Source: Pollutimonas thiosulfatoxidans (GTDB taxonomy: Bacteria; Pseudomonadota; Gammaproteobacteria; Burkholderiales; Burkholderiaceae_B). Taken from it: a stretch of 64,000 bases of DNA. The stretch's first letter is position 1. Every line of letters starts with the position of its first letter. Where the stretch lies: positions 1,984,001 to 2,048,000 of the forward strand of contig NZ_CP022987.1 in NCBI RefSeq assembly GCF_004022565.1. The letters run 5' to 3'. Made by a program: the position numbers and the translations under genes. Below are positions 50,187-59,077 of the stretch, piece after piece. Under the pieces are notes generated by a model, which made no database searches, had not been told where the DNA came from, and saw nothing but the letters and a program-made list of their open reading frames with translations.

Positions 50187-51919
50187 TCTCTCTTCTCCCG
50201 GTCCGGCCCAACCGCCACCAGCGACTCGATGGGCGCATCGGGCTGGACGCCCATGCGCCGCAAGGTGCTGGCTACGATATTGGCAAAGACGGGCGCTGCG
50301 ATGCGGCCGCCGTAGTAATGCTCGGAGTGCGGCTCATCGATCGTGATCGCGACAACGACGCGCGGGTCTGATACCGGCGCAAATCCCACAAAGGACCCGC
50401 GATAGAGTGAAGTGCTGTACTTGCCATCAACAATTTTTCGTGCCGTGCCGCTTTTACCGGCCACGCGGTAACCCTGCACCTGCGCAAGCTTTGCTCCGTC
50501 AGGTCCTGCGGCCGCTTCCAGCATGGCGCGCACCTGGCCGGCAACCTTGGGCGTATACACCTGGACGCTGGTGGGCTTGCCTTCGCGCTTGAGCAAGGTA
50601 AGCGACACCATATCGCCATTGCGCGCGAAAGCCGTATAGGCGTGAGCCATCTGCAATAGGGAAACCGACAAGCCATAGCCGTAAGCCATGGTGGCCCGCT
50701 CGATGGGCCGCCATCGGTCCCAGGGACGCAGCTTGCCAGAAGCCACGCCGGGGAAGTTCGCTTGCGGCGCACGGCCAAAGCCCAGCTCGGTGAACTTGGT
50801 CCACATCTCTTCCGAGGTAAGCAACTCCGACAGCTTGGTCATGCCAATATTGCTGGAGCGCCTGAGTATGCCCGCTACGTTAAGCATCCCGTTACGGCTG
50901 ACGTCGGAAATCGTCGAGCCCTGATAACGATAATGGCCGTTGCCCGTATCGAACATGGTGGAGGGGGTAACGCGCCCAATGTCCAGTGCCAGCCCGACCG
51001 TGAACGGCTTCATGATCGAACCCGGCTCGAAGGTGTCCGTCATTGCTCGATTACGCAGTGCCGGGCCCTTGCGATCGCTGCGGTCATTGGGGTCGTAAGT
51101 GGGCAAGTTGACCAGTGCCAGCACCTCGCCCGTATGCACATCAATGACGATGGCGGCGCCCGACTTCGCCTTGTGCTCGGCCAATGCCTTGCTGAGCGCC
51201 GTGAAGGTATCGAACTGCAGCCCGGCATCGATCGACAACTTCAAGTCCTTGCCATTGACCGGCGGGATGATGGCCTGCACATCTTCGACGACACGGCCCA
51301 GCCGGTCCTTGATGACGCGACGCGATCCGGGCGTGCCGGACAGCTCTTCATTGAAGGCGAGCTCGACACCTTCCAGACCACGGTCTTCTATATTGGTAAA
51401 GCCGATGATGTGCGCGGCCATCTCGCCTTCCGGGTAGAACCTGCGCATCTCGGCCTGCTGATGGAAGCCCGGAACCTTAAGGTCCTTGATCTGCTCGGCA
51501 ACGTCCATCGAGACCTGGCGCTTCACATAGACAAAGGATTTGTCCTCATCGACCAGCCGACTTTTAATAGACTTGACGGACATTCCAAGCAGGCCTGCCA
51601 ACTTGCTTAACTGGTCTTCGGACGCGTTGCGTGCGTCTTCAGGAATGGCCCAGATGGCGCGTACCGGCACGCTGGAGGCCAGTACGACCGAACCACTACG
51701 ATCGAAGATCTTGCCCCGGGTCGCCGGCAGCACCAGCGTACGCTCGTAGCGACGCTCGCCCTGCTGCTGCAAAAACTCGGTAGTCAGACCCTGCAGAATC
51801 AAGGCCTTGACGGCCAGCGCGCAAAAGCCCATCAACAACAGAATAAGCACCAGGCGCGAGCGCCATAGCGGCATTTGCACATCCAGCACCGGGCTGTCGT
51901 AGAACCGTACGCGCTTCAT
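50183..51919 (-). CDS. ftsI: Septal transpeptidase FtsI (PBP3)
   Basis: Class B penicillin-binding protein that crosslinks septal peptidoglycan with FtsW. The 578-aa protein has one N-terminal transmembrane helix (about 20-42), a pedestal domain, and a transpeptidase domain with all active-site motifs: SxxK in EPGSIMKP near residue 297, SSN in RRSSNIGM near 355, and KSG in AGKSGTARK near 492. No substitution suggestive of altered beta-lactam affinity is evident by eye. It overlaps ftsL and murEF by 4 nt each. Confidence 0.98.
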   Translation of the reverse strand: MKRVRFYDSPVLDVQMPLWRSRLVLILLLMGFCALAVKALILQGLTTEFLQQQGERRYERTLVLPATRGKIFDRSGSVVLASSVPVRAIWAIPEDARNASEDQLSKLAGLLGMSVKSIKSRLVDEDKSFVYVKRQVSMDVAEQIKDLKVPGFHQQAEMRRFYPEGEMAAHIIGFTNIEDRGLEGVELAFNEELSGTPGSRRVIKDRLGRVVEDVQAIIPPVNGKDLKLSIDAGLQFDTFTALSKALAEHKAKSGAAIVIDVHTGEVLALVNLPTYDPNDRSDRKGPALRNRAMTDTFEPGSIMKPFTVGLALDIGRVTPSTMFDTGNGHYRYQGSTISDVSRNGMLNVAGILRRSSNIGMTKLSELLTSEEMWTKFTELGFGRAPQANFPGVASGKLRPWDRWRPIERATMAYGYGLSVSLLQMAHAYTAFARNGDMVSLTLLKREGKPTSVQVYTPKVAGQVRAMLEAAAGPDGAKLAQVQGYRVAGKSGTARKIVDGKYSTSLYRGSFVGFAPVSDPRVVVAITIDEPHSEHYYGGRIAAPVFANIVASTLRRMGVQPDAPIESLVAVGPDREKRE

Positions 51920-52221
51920 GGCCGGCCCTCCACCGCTGCCTGGCCGCTCGCGGTGGGAGCCACCCCCTGGATATAAATGGTCCGATCCGGCGTCGCGTTG
52001 ACCATCTTGAGCTCATCACGCGCCACGGCGTCGATGCGCGCGTTGCGAGCCAGTTCGGCACGCTCCAACTGCAGGCGCCGCCAATCCGTATCGAGGTCGC
52101 GCGCCTTGTCTTCAAGCTGGTCCAGTTGTACGAACAATTGGCGCGACTGGAAGCGCGCGGTCACCAGGGAAAGCGCCGAAATCATCAGCAGCGCGGCAAA
52201 CAGAATACTGAGGCGGCTCAT
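51916..52221 (-). CDS. ftsL: Cell-division protein FtsL
   Basis: Small bitopic divisome protein, 101 aa. An N-terminal transmembrane helix (about residues 5-23) is followed by a periplasmic coiled coil (about 25-70, LFVQLDQLEDKARDLD), the part that pairs with FtsB in the FtsQLB complex. Low sequence conservation is normal for FtsL; the assignment rests on topology, size and position between rsmH and ftsI. Overlaps of 4 nt on both sides imply coupled translation. Confidence 0.93.
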   Translation of the reverse strand: MSRLSILFAALLMISALSLVTARFQSRQLFVQLDQLEDKARDLDTDWRRLQLERAELARNARIDAVARDELKMVNATPDRTIYIQGVAPTASGQAAVEGRP

Positions 52222-53288
52222 CGGGCCCGCCCCTTCTGTTTGCCGGGTGACGTGTGCGCCACCAACTTCATCGCCTTGACGAACGAGGCGCCCTGGTCTG
52301 GCGGCAAGGGCGTGGCGGTGCGCTCGGCAACGCGCAGCACGGCCGAGCGTGCGCGCACGTTCTCTCTCGCTTCAGCATCGGTCGGCAAGACCCGCCCGAG
52401 CGAGTTAAGTATGGGCTGCGGCATGTCCTTCTCGTAGATCGGCAGGCGCGCATGCACCGCTGCCGGCCTGGCGGCCGCCGCGATGCATTGCTTGACCATG
52501 CGGTCTTCTAGAGAATGGAAGCTGATCACCGCCAAGCGCCCTCCGGGAGCCAGAACCTTTAGAACTGCCTCGAGGGCGAGCGCGAGTTCTTCGAGTTCCT
52601 GATTGAGGTAAATCCGTATAGCTTGAAAGGTACGAGTGGCCGGATGTTGGCCCTTTTCGCGCGTACGGACGACACTGGCGACGAGCTCGGCGAGGTCGAG
52701 CGTTGTACGCAGCGGCCTGGATTCGCGGCGAGCAACAACCGCCTTTGCAATCTGGAAAGCAAACCGTTCTTCGCCATATTTTGCTATGACCTCCCTTAAC
52801 TCTTCCAAGCTGACTTCTGCCAGCCACTGTGCAGCGGTCTGTCCGCTGCTCGTATCCATACGCATGTCCAGCGGGCCTTCCCGCATGAACGAAAAACCTC
52901 GACTGGCATCATCAATCTGGGGCGACGACATGCCCAGATCCAGCATCACACCGTCGACCTTGTCGATTCCCAATTGCTGCAGTTGCTCCGGCATGGATCC
53001 AAAGCCGGCATGCACTACCGTGACGCGAGCATCCTGCTGCCGCAAAGCGTTCGCGACGGCGACTGCTTCGGGATCCTTATCAAAAACCACCAACCTGCCT
53101 TGCGGTGCAAGAAGCTCCAGCAAACGACCACTGTGCCCTCCTCGCCCGAAGGTTCCATCGACGAACACACCAGCGCGACGGTCAGCGGCAGGCGCATCTT
53201 GCGCGGGCTTACCCTTACGTCCGAAAGCAGGATCAAGCAATGCATGGACTGTTGGCTCCAACAGCACGGATCGGTGTGAAAACTCCAT
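52218..53288 (-). CDS. rsmH: 16S rRNA (cytosine-1402-N4) methyltransferase RsmH
   Basis: SAM-dependent methyltransferase modifying C1402 in the ribosomal decoding centre (formerly MraW). The 356-aa protein begins HRSVLLEPTVHALLDPAFG and shows FVDGTFGRGGHSGRLLELL (SAM motif I), GVMLDLGMSSPQIDDASRGF and LAVISFHSLEDRMVKQCI. It carries an inserted basic stretch near residues 25-40 (FGRKGKPAQDAPAADR). It starts 8 bp after the mraZ stop and overlaps ftsL by 4 nt. Confidence 0.97.
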   Translation of the reverse strand: MEFSHRSVLLEPTVHALLDPAFGRKGKPAQDAPAADRRAGVFVDGTFGRGGHSGRLLELLAPQGRLVVFDKDPEAVAVANALRQQDARVTVVHAGFGSMPEQLQQLGIDKVDGVMLDLGMSSPQIDDASRGFSFMREGPLDMRMDTSSGQTAAQWLAEVSLEELREVIAKYGEERFAFQIAKAVVARRESRPLRTTLDLAELVASVVRTREKGQHPATRTFQAIRIYLNQELEELALALEAVLKVLAPGGRLAVISFHSLEDRMVKQCIAAAARPAAVHARLPIYEKDMPQPILNSLGRVLPTDAEARENVRARSAVLRVAERTATPLPPDQGASFVKAMKLVAHTSPGKQKGRAR

Positions 53289-53296
53289 AGTCGGGT

Positions 53297-53725
53297 TCAG
53301 AAGGAAAACTCTGCCAGAACCTCGGGCATGCCCTTGGCCAGGTCTTCAGCCTCGCGTCGCGCCCATTCGGCGGAATCCCAAAGCTCGAAATGACTGCCCA
53401 TGCCCAGCAGCATGACCTCGCGGGTCAGGCTGGCGGCCGAGCGCAGTTCGGGCGAAACCAGGATCCGGCCGGAGCCGTCCATATCCACATCCAGTGCGTT
53501 ACCCAGCAGCAGTCGTTGCAGCGGGCGGGCTGACATCGGGAAGTTGGCGATCTGTTCGCGCTTCTTTTCCCACACTGCACGGGGGTACACCAGGAGACAA
53601 CCATCGGGGTGGCGGGTGAGCGTCAAACGCCCTTCCACCTGGGAAAGCAGGGCGTCACGGTGCCGGGTCGGAATCGAAATCCGCCCCTTGGCATCCAACG
53701 TGAGAGCACTACACCCTTGAAACAC
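53297..53725 (-). CDS. mraZ: Transcriptional regulator MraZ
   Basis: AbrB-fold DNA-binding protein that heads the dcw cluster and, in E. coli, represses its own promoter. The 142-aa protein has two SpoVT/AbrB-like halves, each with a conserved [19 protein letters not shown] segment (near 10) or [14 protein letters not shown] (near 82). The start is GTG (53725), the only in-frame start fitting the family N-terminus. Phased GTGGGG-type repeats and a promoter lie immediately upstream and are probable MraZ targets. Confidence 0.96.
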   Translation of the reverse strand: MFQGCSALTLDAKGRISIPTRHRDALLSQVEGRLTLTRHPDGCLLVYPRAVWEKKREQIANFPMSARPLQRLLLGNALDVDMDGSGRILVSPELRSAASLTREVMLLGMGSHFELWDSAEWARREAEDLAKGMPEVLAEFSF

Positions 53726-53728
53726 TAT

Positions 53729-53768
53729 TCTTCCCCACTTTTTTGCACAAAAACCTACTTTTCCCCAC
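53729..53768 (-). promoter_or_regulatory. Phased MraZ operator boxes
   Basis: Read on the minus strand, four consecutive 10-bp units each begin with GT: GTGGGGAAAA, GTAGGTTTTT, GTGCAAAAAA, GTGGGGAAGA. Units 1 and 4 share the exact GTGGGGAA core 30 bp apart, unit 2 is a near match, and unit 3 is degenerate. E. coli MraZ binds TGGGN repeats on a 10-bp period, so these are likely MraZ sites. They end 3 bp before the mraZ GTG codon. Confidence 0.72.
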
Positions 53769-53795
53769 TCTAAGGTATGGATTAGCGCAGGTCAA
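53767..53795 (-). promoter_or_regulatory. Predicted dcw-cluster (mraZ) promoter
   Basis: Sigma-70-like elements TTGACC (53790-53795) and TAGAGT (53767-53772) are separated by exactly 17 bp. The -10 overlaps the first GTGGGG box by 2 bp, so MraZ bound there would block the start site. The rest of the 264-bp region between mraZ and rnpB is AT-rich; besides the MraZ boxes and the possible rnpB terminator I see no gene in it. Confidence 0.6.
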
Positions 53796-53916
53796 GCGCA
53801 AAGTTGCAATTTTTTCAATTACAACAAGCACTTAGCGCGGTTTTGCGGAAGCGGTCCAGGAAAAATACGTAAGTAAATCAAGAAATTGGACGTGCAACTG
53901 CAAGTCCTTTGTCACG

Positions 53917-53948
53917 CAAAACAGGCCCCGGCGTGGAATGGGGTGTTT
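53917..53948 (-). terminator. Possible rnpB terminator
   Basis: On the minus strand AAACA-CCCC can pair with GGGG-CC-TGTTT (two-base bulge), followed by TTGC. It lies about 40 bp past the rnpB 3' end. The stem is imperfect and the T tract short, so the call is tentative. Confidence 0.35.
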
Positions 53949-53989
53949 GCATTTGCTGACCATGCCGGTCGGTGTAGAAGGAATTAAGG

Positions 53990-54405
53990 TGAGACAGGTC
54001 TATAGGCCGGATTCTGTACGCCGGGAGACCCGGCGGGCAATCATTCCTCTGGGCCCGGCATTACTGCCGGGCTCTAGCCATCTACCCGCATGCTCGAACG
54101 AGCCGCCCGTCTGGCCCGAAAGCCAAGCGCATGCCTATTTGATGTTGCTCCGGGTAGAGGTTGCCGCGTTTCACCCTGCCGCGCCGCAGCCGGTTTCCCG
54201 ACTACGCAACACGGAGATGGCCGTGTCGGTGCATGTGTGAACATGCCCGCGCCGCAGACTCGTCTCTGTGGCCCTGTTCCTCAGCTTACGAACACATTGC
54301 TGTGCCCGCTTGCTGGACGGCCGTTAGCCGCTACCCCGCTCTGTGGAGTCCGGACCTTCCTCGATGACTGGCACCGCGATTGCCCGACCTGCCTCACCGC
54401 TGCAT
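53990..54405 (-). ncRNA. rnpB: RNase P RNA (bacterial type A)
   Basis: Catalytic RNA that trims tRNA 5' leaders. On the minus strand the conserved P4-proximal segment GAGGAAGGTCCGGACTCC (ending near 54343) and the 3' part AGGCCGGCTTA-like (CCGGCCTATAGACCTGTC) are in the right order, about 400 nt apart. Further support comes from GCGCAAAC-type conserved loops and stacked GC stems. Ends are approximate, within about 10 nt. A TACAAT at about 54405-54410 is a plausible -10 on the minus strand, divergent from uup. Confidence 0.9.
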
Positions 54406-54457
54406 TGTAACCTGCGACAATAGGGGCTTACACCGACTGAAGAACTGAATTCGTTTT

Positions 54458-56275
54458 ATGGCAGCCAATACTCTTATTACCCTTACCAACGTGCAGTTGG
54501 CCTATGGGCACCACCCCTTGCTCGACCACGCCGACCTGGCAATCCAGCCAGGCGAACGCATCGGCCTGATCGGCCGCAATGGCGCCGGCAAGTCTTCATT
54601 ACTGCGCTTGCTGGATGGACGCAACCAACCCGACGACGGCGACATCATGCGCCTGGGCGGCTTGACGACGGCCACGGTCGAGCAAGAGCCCGAGCTCGAT
54701 GAGGACCTGACCGTATTCGAGACCATATGCGGCGACATCTCCGAAAGCGAAGACTGGCTACGTCCATCGCGAACCGATGCACTGATCGAGCAGTTGGGCC
54801 TGGAGCCCGACGCGCGGATCGCCAAGCTTTCGGGCGGCACACGCAAGCGCGTGGCACTGGCCCGCGCACTGGCAGACCAACCCGACTTGCTGCTCCTGGA
54901 CGAACCCACCAACCATCTGGATTTCATCGGCATCGCTTGGCTGGAAAGCCTGCTGCTCAACGCCCGTTGCAGCGTGGTCATCATCACCCACGACAGGCGC
55001 TTCCTGGATGCCGTGTCCACACGTATTGTCGAGCTGGACCGCGGCAAGCTGTTCAGCTTCCCCGGTAATTTCACCCAGTGGCAAGAGCGCAAGGCCGAAT
55101 GGCTGCAAGCCGAGAAGCAGCAGAACGCCAAGTTCGACAAGGTGCTGGCACAGGAAGAAGCATGGATACGCCAGGGCGTCGAAGCCCGGCGCACGCGCAA
55201 CGAAGGACGGGTCCGGCGGCTGGAGCAACTGCGCCGCGAAAGATCGGCACGACGCGAGCGGCAAGGCAGCGTCAACCTGGCCGTGGCGGAAGGCCAACGC
55301 TCGGGCAAGCTGGTGGCAGAGCTCGAGAATGTCTCGCACAGCTTTGGTGACAAGGTCATCGTCCGCGACTTCTCGACCATGCTGATGCGCAAGGATCGCA
55401 TCGGGCTTATCGGTCCGAACGGCGCGGGCAAGACGACATTGCTCAAGATCATACTTGGGCAGCTCAAGCCGGACAGCGGCCAGGTGCGCCTGGGCGTGAA
55501 TCTTACCGTGGGCTACTTCGACCAGATGCGCGCACAACTGGACGAGTCGGCCACCCTGGCCGATACCATCAACCCGGGCAGCGAGTGGATAGAAATCGGC
55601 AACCAGCGCAAACACGTCATGAGCTATCTGGAAGATTTTCTTTTCCCGCCGGCTCGGGCGAATTCGCCGGTAAAAAGCTTGTCTGGCGGCGAACGCGCGC
55701 GCCTCGTACTGGCTCGCATGTTCGCTCGCCCAACCAACGTCCTGGTTCTGGACGAGCCCACCAACGATCTTGATATCGAAACCCTGGAACTGCTCGAAGA
55801 GCTGCTGCAGGACTACCCTGGCACCGTATTGCTCGTGAGCCACGATCGCGAGTTCCTGAACAACGTCATCACGCAAACCATCGCGTTTGAAGGCGATGGG
55901 CACTGGCAGGAGTATGTCGGCGGCTACGACGAGTGGCTGGCTCAACGGCCCGAGCCCTCGGATCAGGATACCGCCAAGCCAGGCACCAAGCCGGTTGCTG
56001 CTCCGCCACCTGCAGTGGCTGCGGCACCGGCGCCAAAAGCCTCACGCATCACCTCATGGGAAGCGCGCGAGCTGGCCGAAATACCCGAGACCATTGCGCA
56101 ATTGGAGGCCAAGCAAGCTGAACTGACCGCGCGCCTGGCAGATGGCAGCCTGTATCGCGATGCCCCCGAGGAAATCGACACCATCAATACGCAACTGCAA
56201 GAAATCGAAAGCCAGATGACGACACTATTCGCGCGCTGGGAAGCCCTGGACGAAAAACAAGGCAGCGCGGGCTAG
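54458..56275 (+). CDS. uup: ABC-F ATPase Uup
   Basis: Cytosolic ABC-F protein with two ATPase domains and no membrane domain. First domain: Walker A GRNGAGKSS near residue 40 and DEPTNHLD near 148. Second domain: GPNGAGKTT near 326 and DEPTNDLD near 436. The inter-domain linker contains ARRTRNEGRVRRLEQLRRER, typical of Uup. The C-terminal 80 residues form a coiled coil joined by an Ala/Pro linker. Uup acts on ribosomes and branched DNA intermediates in E. coli. Length 605 aa, near the family norm. EttA is less likely because of the C-terminal extension. Confidence 0.92.
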   Translation: MAANTLITLTNVQLAYGHHPLLDHADLAIQPGERIGLIGRNGAGKSSLLRLLDGRNQPDDGDIMRLGGLTTATVEQEPELDEDLTVFETICGDISESEDWLRPSRTDALIEQLGLEPDARIAKLSGGTRKRVALARALADQPDLLLLDEPTNHLDFIGIAWLESLLLNARCSVVIITHDRRFLDAVSTRIVELDRGKLFSFPGNFTQWQERKAEWLQAEKQQNAKFDKVLAQEEAWIRQGVEARRTRNEGRVRRLEQLRRERSARRERQGSVNLAVAEGQRSGKLVAELENVSHSFGDKVIVRDFSTMLMRKDRIGLIGPNGAGKTTLLKIILGQLKPDSGQVRLGVNLTVGYFDQMRAQLDESATLADTINPGSEWIEIGNQRKHVMSYLEDFLFPPARANSPVKSLSGGERARLVLARMFARPTNVLVLDEPTNDLDIETLELLEELLQDYPGTVLLVSHDREFLNNVITQTIAFEGDGHWQEYVGGYDEWLAQRPEPSDQDTAKPGTKPVAAPPPAVAAAPAPKASRITSWEARELAEIPETIAQLEAKQAELTARLADGSLYRDAPEEIDTINTQLQEIESQMTTLFARWEALDEKQGSAG

Positions 56276-56295
56276 CGCCGCAAGCTGCGCGCTAG
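56272..56295. other. Hairpin between convergent uup and pyrC
   Basis: CTAGCGC and GCGCTAG (7 bp, loop 10) begin at the uup stop codon. There is no T tract on either strand. It may protect the 3' ends of both convergent mRNAs, but the function is unproven. Confidence 0.35.
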
Positions 56296-56321
56296 GGCCG
56301 CGCACAGGCCGGCGACTAGCC

Positions 56322-57383
56322 TTAAGCCTGCACCGCCCAGCCCAGGGACTCTCCGGCCGCCAGCGGAACCACCGTGGTATCGGCCATCGGTAGCTCGGCC
56401 GGTATTGAATATTCGGCACGTTGCAACACCAGCTTTCCCGTGTTGACCGGCAAGCCGTAAAAGGCAGGGCCGTTCAGGCTGGCAAAGGCCTCTAGCCTGT
56501 CCAGGCGGCCGGCGGCATCGAATGCCGTGGCATAGAGCTCCATGGCGTGCAAGGCGGTATAGCAGCCCGCACAGCCGCAGGCGTGCTCTTTGAGACCGCG
56601 CGGATGCGGCGCACTGTCGGTGCCTAGAAAAAATCGCGGACTGTCACCTGTAGCAGCCTCGACCAAAGCAAGGCGGTGAGTTTCTCGCTTGAGCACCGGC
56701 AAGCAATACCAGTGCGGACGCACACCGCCCAGGAACAACGCATTGCGGTTGTACAACAAATGATGCGCAGTGATGGTGGCGGCGATCGGGCCGTCGGCAT
56801 CCCGCACGTAGTCGACGCCATCCCGGGTGGTCAGGTGCTCGAACACAACCTTTAACCCGGGGAAGGCGCGGCGCAAGGGCAGCATGACGCGATCGATAAA
56901 CACGGCCTCACGATCAAATAGATCTACCGCCGGATCGGTTACCTCGCCATGGACCAGCAAGGGCATGCCAACACGCTCCATGGCCTCGAGCGCGGGCGTG
57001 CAGCGTCCGAGCAGGTCTGTGACACCCGCATCGGAATTGGTGGTGGCGCCGGCGGGGTACAGCTTGATGCCATGCACGATACCCGACTGGCTGGCGCGGA
57101 CGACTTCGTCGGCACTGGTGTTGTCGGTGAGGTACAGCGTCATTAAGGGTGTGAAGCTTTCCTGGGCGATACCCGCTTGCTCCAGCGACGTCATAATGCG
57201 CTGACGATAAGCCTGGGCCAATTCTGTAGTGGTTACCGGAGGCCGGATATTGGGCATGATGATGGCGCGCGCAAACTGGCGTGCCGTATCGGCGACGACC
57301 GAGGCCATCACAGCGCCATCGCGCAAATGCACGTGCCAGTCGTCGGGTCGGATAATCGTAAGCGTGTCTGTAGCGGTCTGCAT
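56322..57383 (-). CDS. pyrC: Dihydroorotase (class II)
   Basis: Zinc amidohydrolase that cyclises N-carbamoyl-L-aspartate to dihydroorotate in pyrimidine synthesis. The 353-aa length is typical of homodimeric class II enzymes. Visible features: zinc ligands in [13 protein letters not shown] near residue 16, [13 protein letters not shown] (carboxylated lysine region, in KLYPAGAT), LLVHGEVTD near 143, [10 protein letters not shown] and [13 protein letters not shown] near 250. It is 16 bp downstream of the M20 amidohydrolase gene on the same strand and may share its transcript. Confidence 0.96.
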   Translation of the reverse strand: MQTATDTLTIIRPDDWHVHLRDGAVMASVVADTARQFARAIIMPNIRPPVTTTELAQAYRQRIMTSLEQAGIAQESFTPLMTLYLTDNTSADEVVRASQSGIVHGIKLYPAGATTNSDAGVTDLLGRCTPALEAMERVGMPLLVHGEVTDPAVDLFDREAVFIDRVMLPLRRAFPGLKVVFEHLTTRDGVDYVRDADGPIAATITAHHLLYNRNALFLGGVRPHWYCLPVLKRETHRLALVEAATGDSPRFFLGTDSAPHPRGLKEHACGCAGCYTALHAMELYATAFDAAGRLDRLEAFASLNGPAFYGLPVNTGKLVLQRAEYSIPAELPMADTTVVPLAAGESLGWAVQA

Positions 57384-57399
57384 AAGGCCCCTGGTGCAA

Positions 57400-58599
57400 T
57401 CAGACGGCGTCTGCCATAGGCATGCTGCGCTCTACCAGCCGGCAGAACATGGCGCTACCCACGGGTATGACTGCGTCATTGAAATCGAAGGCTGCATTAT
57501 GCAACACGCAGCCGTGCTCGGCTCCGCCCTGGCCCAAGCGAAAATAAGCGCCTGGTCTTTGCTGCAGCATGAAAGAGAAGTCTTCCGAGCCCATCGAGGG
57601 CGTAAGGTTGGCCACCACCCGGTCGGCACCGAACAGTTCGGTAGCCACATCAGCCACAAAGTGCGCATGCTCGGGCGTATTGACTGTGGCCGGAAACAGC
57701 CGATGATAACGAAGCGTGATCTTGGCCTTGAAGGCGGCGGCGATCCCATCCACCACTTCCTGCATGCGCTGAATGACTTGTTCTTGCACCACAGGGCTGA
57801 ATGTGCGCACCGTGCCCACCATACGGGCGTCTCGCGGTATGACATTCATGGCTTGCAGGTTTCCGGCATTGACGGCCGCCACCGTAACGACAGCCGACTC
57901 GGGCGCCGGCACATTCCGAGAAACAATAGTCTGCAAGGCGGTGATCAACTGCGCCGCAATAACGACCGGGTCATTCGTTTGATAAGCATGTGCACCATGC
58001 CCGCCGCGACCCTCGATATGGATCTCGAAGTGGTCGGCCGCCGCCATCATGGGCCCTGGGTTCACACCGATGACGCCGGGCGGCAGCCCGGGCCAGTTAT
58101 GCAGGCCATAGATCGCGTCGCAGGGAAAACGGTCGAACAATCCGTCATCCAACATGGCCTGGGCGCCGCCCAGCCCTTCTTCGGCCGGCTGAAAAATCAG
58201 CACGACGCGACCATTGAAATTACGTGTTTCTGCCAAGTAGCGTGCAGCACCCAACAAGACGGTCGTGTGACCATCATGCCCGCAGGCATGCATGACACCC
58301 ACATTGGTGGAAGCGTAGGGCACGGCCCCTTGCTCGAGAATAGGCAAGGCATCCATGTCGGCACGCAGCCCTATGGACCGCCCGCTATCGTTGCGCTGCC
58401 CATCCAATAGCCCTACAACGCCCGTCTTACCGATTTTGCGATGCACTTGGTAGCCCAGGGCCGTTAATGCCTTGGCGACGATGTCGGACGTTCTGTGCTC
58501 TTGGAAGCCCAGTTCGGGATGCGCGTGCAGATCCTGCCGTAGGGCGGTCAGGTCACTATGGAAAAGACTGATCTTTTCAAATACGTTTTTGGCATACAT
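57400..58599 (-). CDS. M20-family amidohydrolase (hippurate hydrolase-like), second copy
   Basis: A 399-aa M20D metallo-amidohydrolase, paralogous to the one at 28.1 kb. Shared landmarks are [16 protein letters not shown] near 19, [43 protein letters not shown] and [10 protein letters not shown]. The two proteins differ throughout, so they probably act on different N-acyl or amide substrates. It is cytosolic. The start ATG at 58599 has only a weak ribosome-binding site. A 133-bp region upstream separates it from the divergent SWIB gene and should hold both promoters. Confidence 0.92.
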   Translation of the reverse strand: MYAKNVFEKISLFHSDLTALRQDLHAHPELGFQEHRTSDIVAKALTALGYQVHRKIGKTGVVGLLDGQRNDSGRSIGLRADMDALPILEQGAVPYASTNVGVMHACGHDGHTTVLLGAARYLAETRNFNGRVVLIFQPAEEGLGGAQAMLDDGLFDRFPCDAIYGLHNWPGLPPGVIGVNPGPMMAAADHFEIHIEGRGGHGAHAYQTNDPVVIAAQLITALQTIVSRNVPAPESAVVTVAAVNAGNLQAMNVIPRDARMVGTVRTFSPVVQEQVIQRMQEVVDGIAAAFKAKITLRYHRLFPATVNTPEHAHFVADVATELFGADRVVANLTPSMGSEDFSFMLQQRPGAYFRLGQGGAEHGCVLHNAAFDFNDAVIPVGSAMFCRLVERSMPMADAV

Positions 58600-58732
58600 C
58601 AGCTAAAGGCTCCTGCGGCTATCGGCATTTCCCCGACATATTCTTGTGCACAAATTACTTTGTCTTTAGAGGATTCTCACGTTATGCTGCTGGAGAAGCG
58701 TTTTTTCAACTATCAGTTAGGAGCCCTATTCT

Positions 58733-59005
58733 ATGGCAACAACCGAGAAACCCGCCCGCAAACCCAACGCGGCGTTCATGAAGCCACTTACCCCTAGCGC
58801 TACCTTAGCTGCCATTATCGGGCCCGAGGCCGTCCCACGCACGGAAGTCACCAAGAAAATCTGGGACTACATCAAGAAGCACGATCTGCAAGACCCTAAA
58901 AACCGTCGCAATATCAACGCAGACGACAAGCTGCGCCCCTTGTTCGGCAAAGAGCAGGTATCGATGTTCGAGCTTACCAAATTGGTCAGCGGCCACCTGA
59001 AGTAA
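58733..59005 (+). CDS. SWIB/MDM2-domain protein
   Basis: Small basic protein of 90 aa made almost entirely of a SWIB domain (about residues 14-88: FMKPLTPSATLAAIIG, then VTKKIWDYIKKHDLQDPKN and a conserved INADDKLRPLFG). The fold is best known from eukaryotic SWI/SNF complexes and MDM2, and occurs in chlamydiae and several proteobacteria. Function in bacteria is unsettled; DNA-associated roles have been suggested. Preceded by an AGGAG ribosome-binding site and followed by a strong terminator; monocistronic. Confidence 0.9.
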   Translation: MATTEKPARKPNAAFMKPLTPSATLAAIIGPEAVPRTEVTKKIWDYIKKHDLQDPKNRRNINADDKLRPLFGKEQVSMFELTKLVSGHLK

Positions 59006-59032
59006 GCACCACGACTTATACCCGCCCCAAAG

Positions 59033-59064
59033 AAAAACGCTGCACGATTAACGGCAGCGTTTTT
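59033..59064. terminator. Bidirectional terminator between SWIB gene and membrane protein gene
   Basis: AAAAACGCTGC and GCAGCGTTTTT (11 bp, loop 10; 59033-59043 and 59054-59064) followed by T on the + strand and TCTTTG on the minus strand. It serves the SWIB gene and probably also the convergent gene at 59.1-59.4 kb. Confidence 0.88.
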
Positions 59065-59077
59065 TTATGGGCAACTA

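Noticed and set aside
54090..54410. Open frames overlapping RNase P RNA
   Set aside because: The region has the conserved secondary structure and signature segments of rnpB on the opposite strand.
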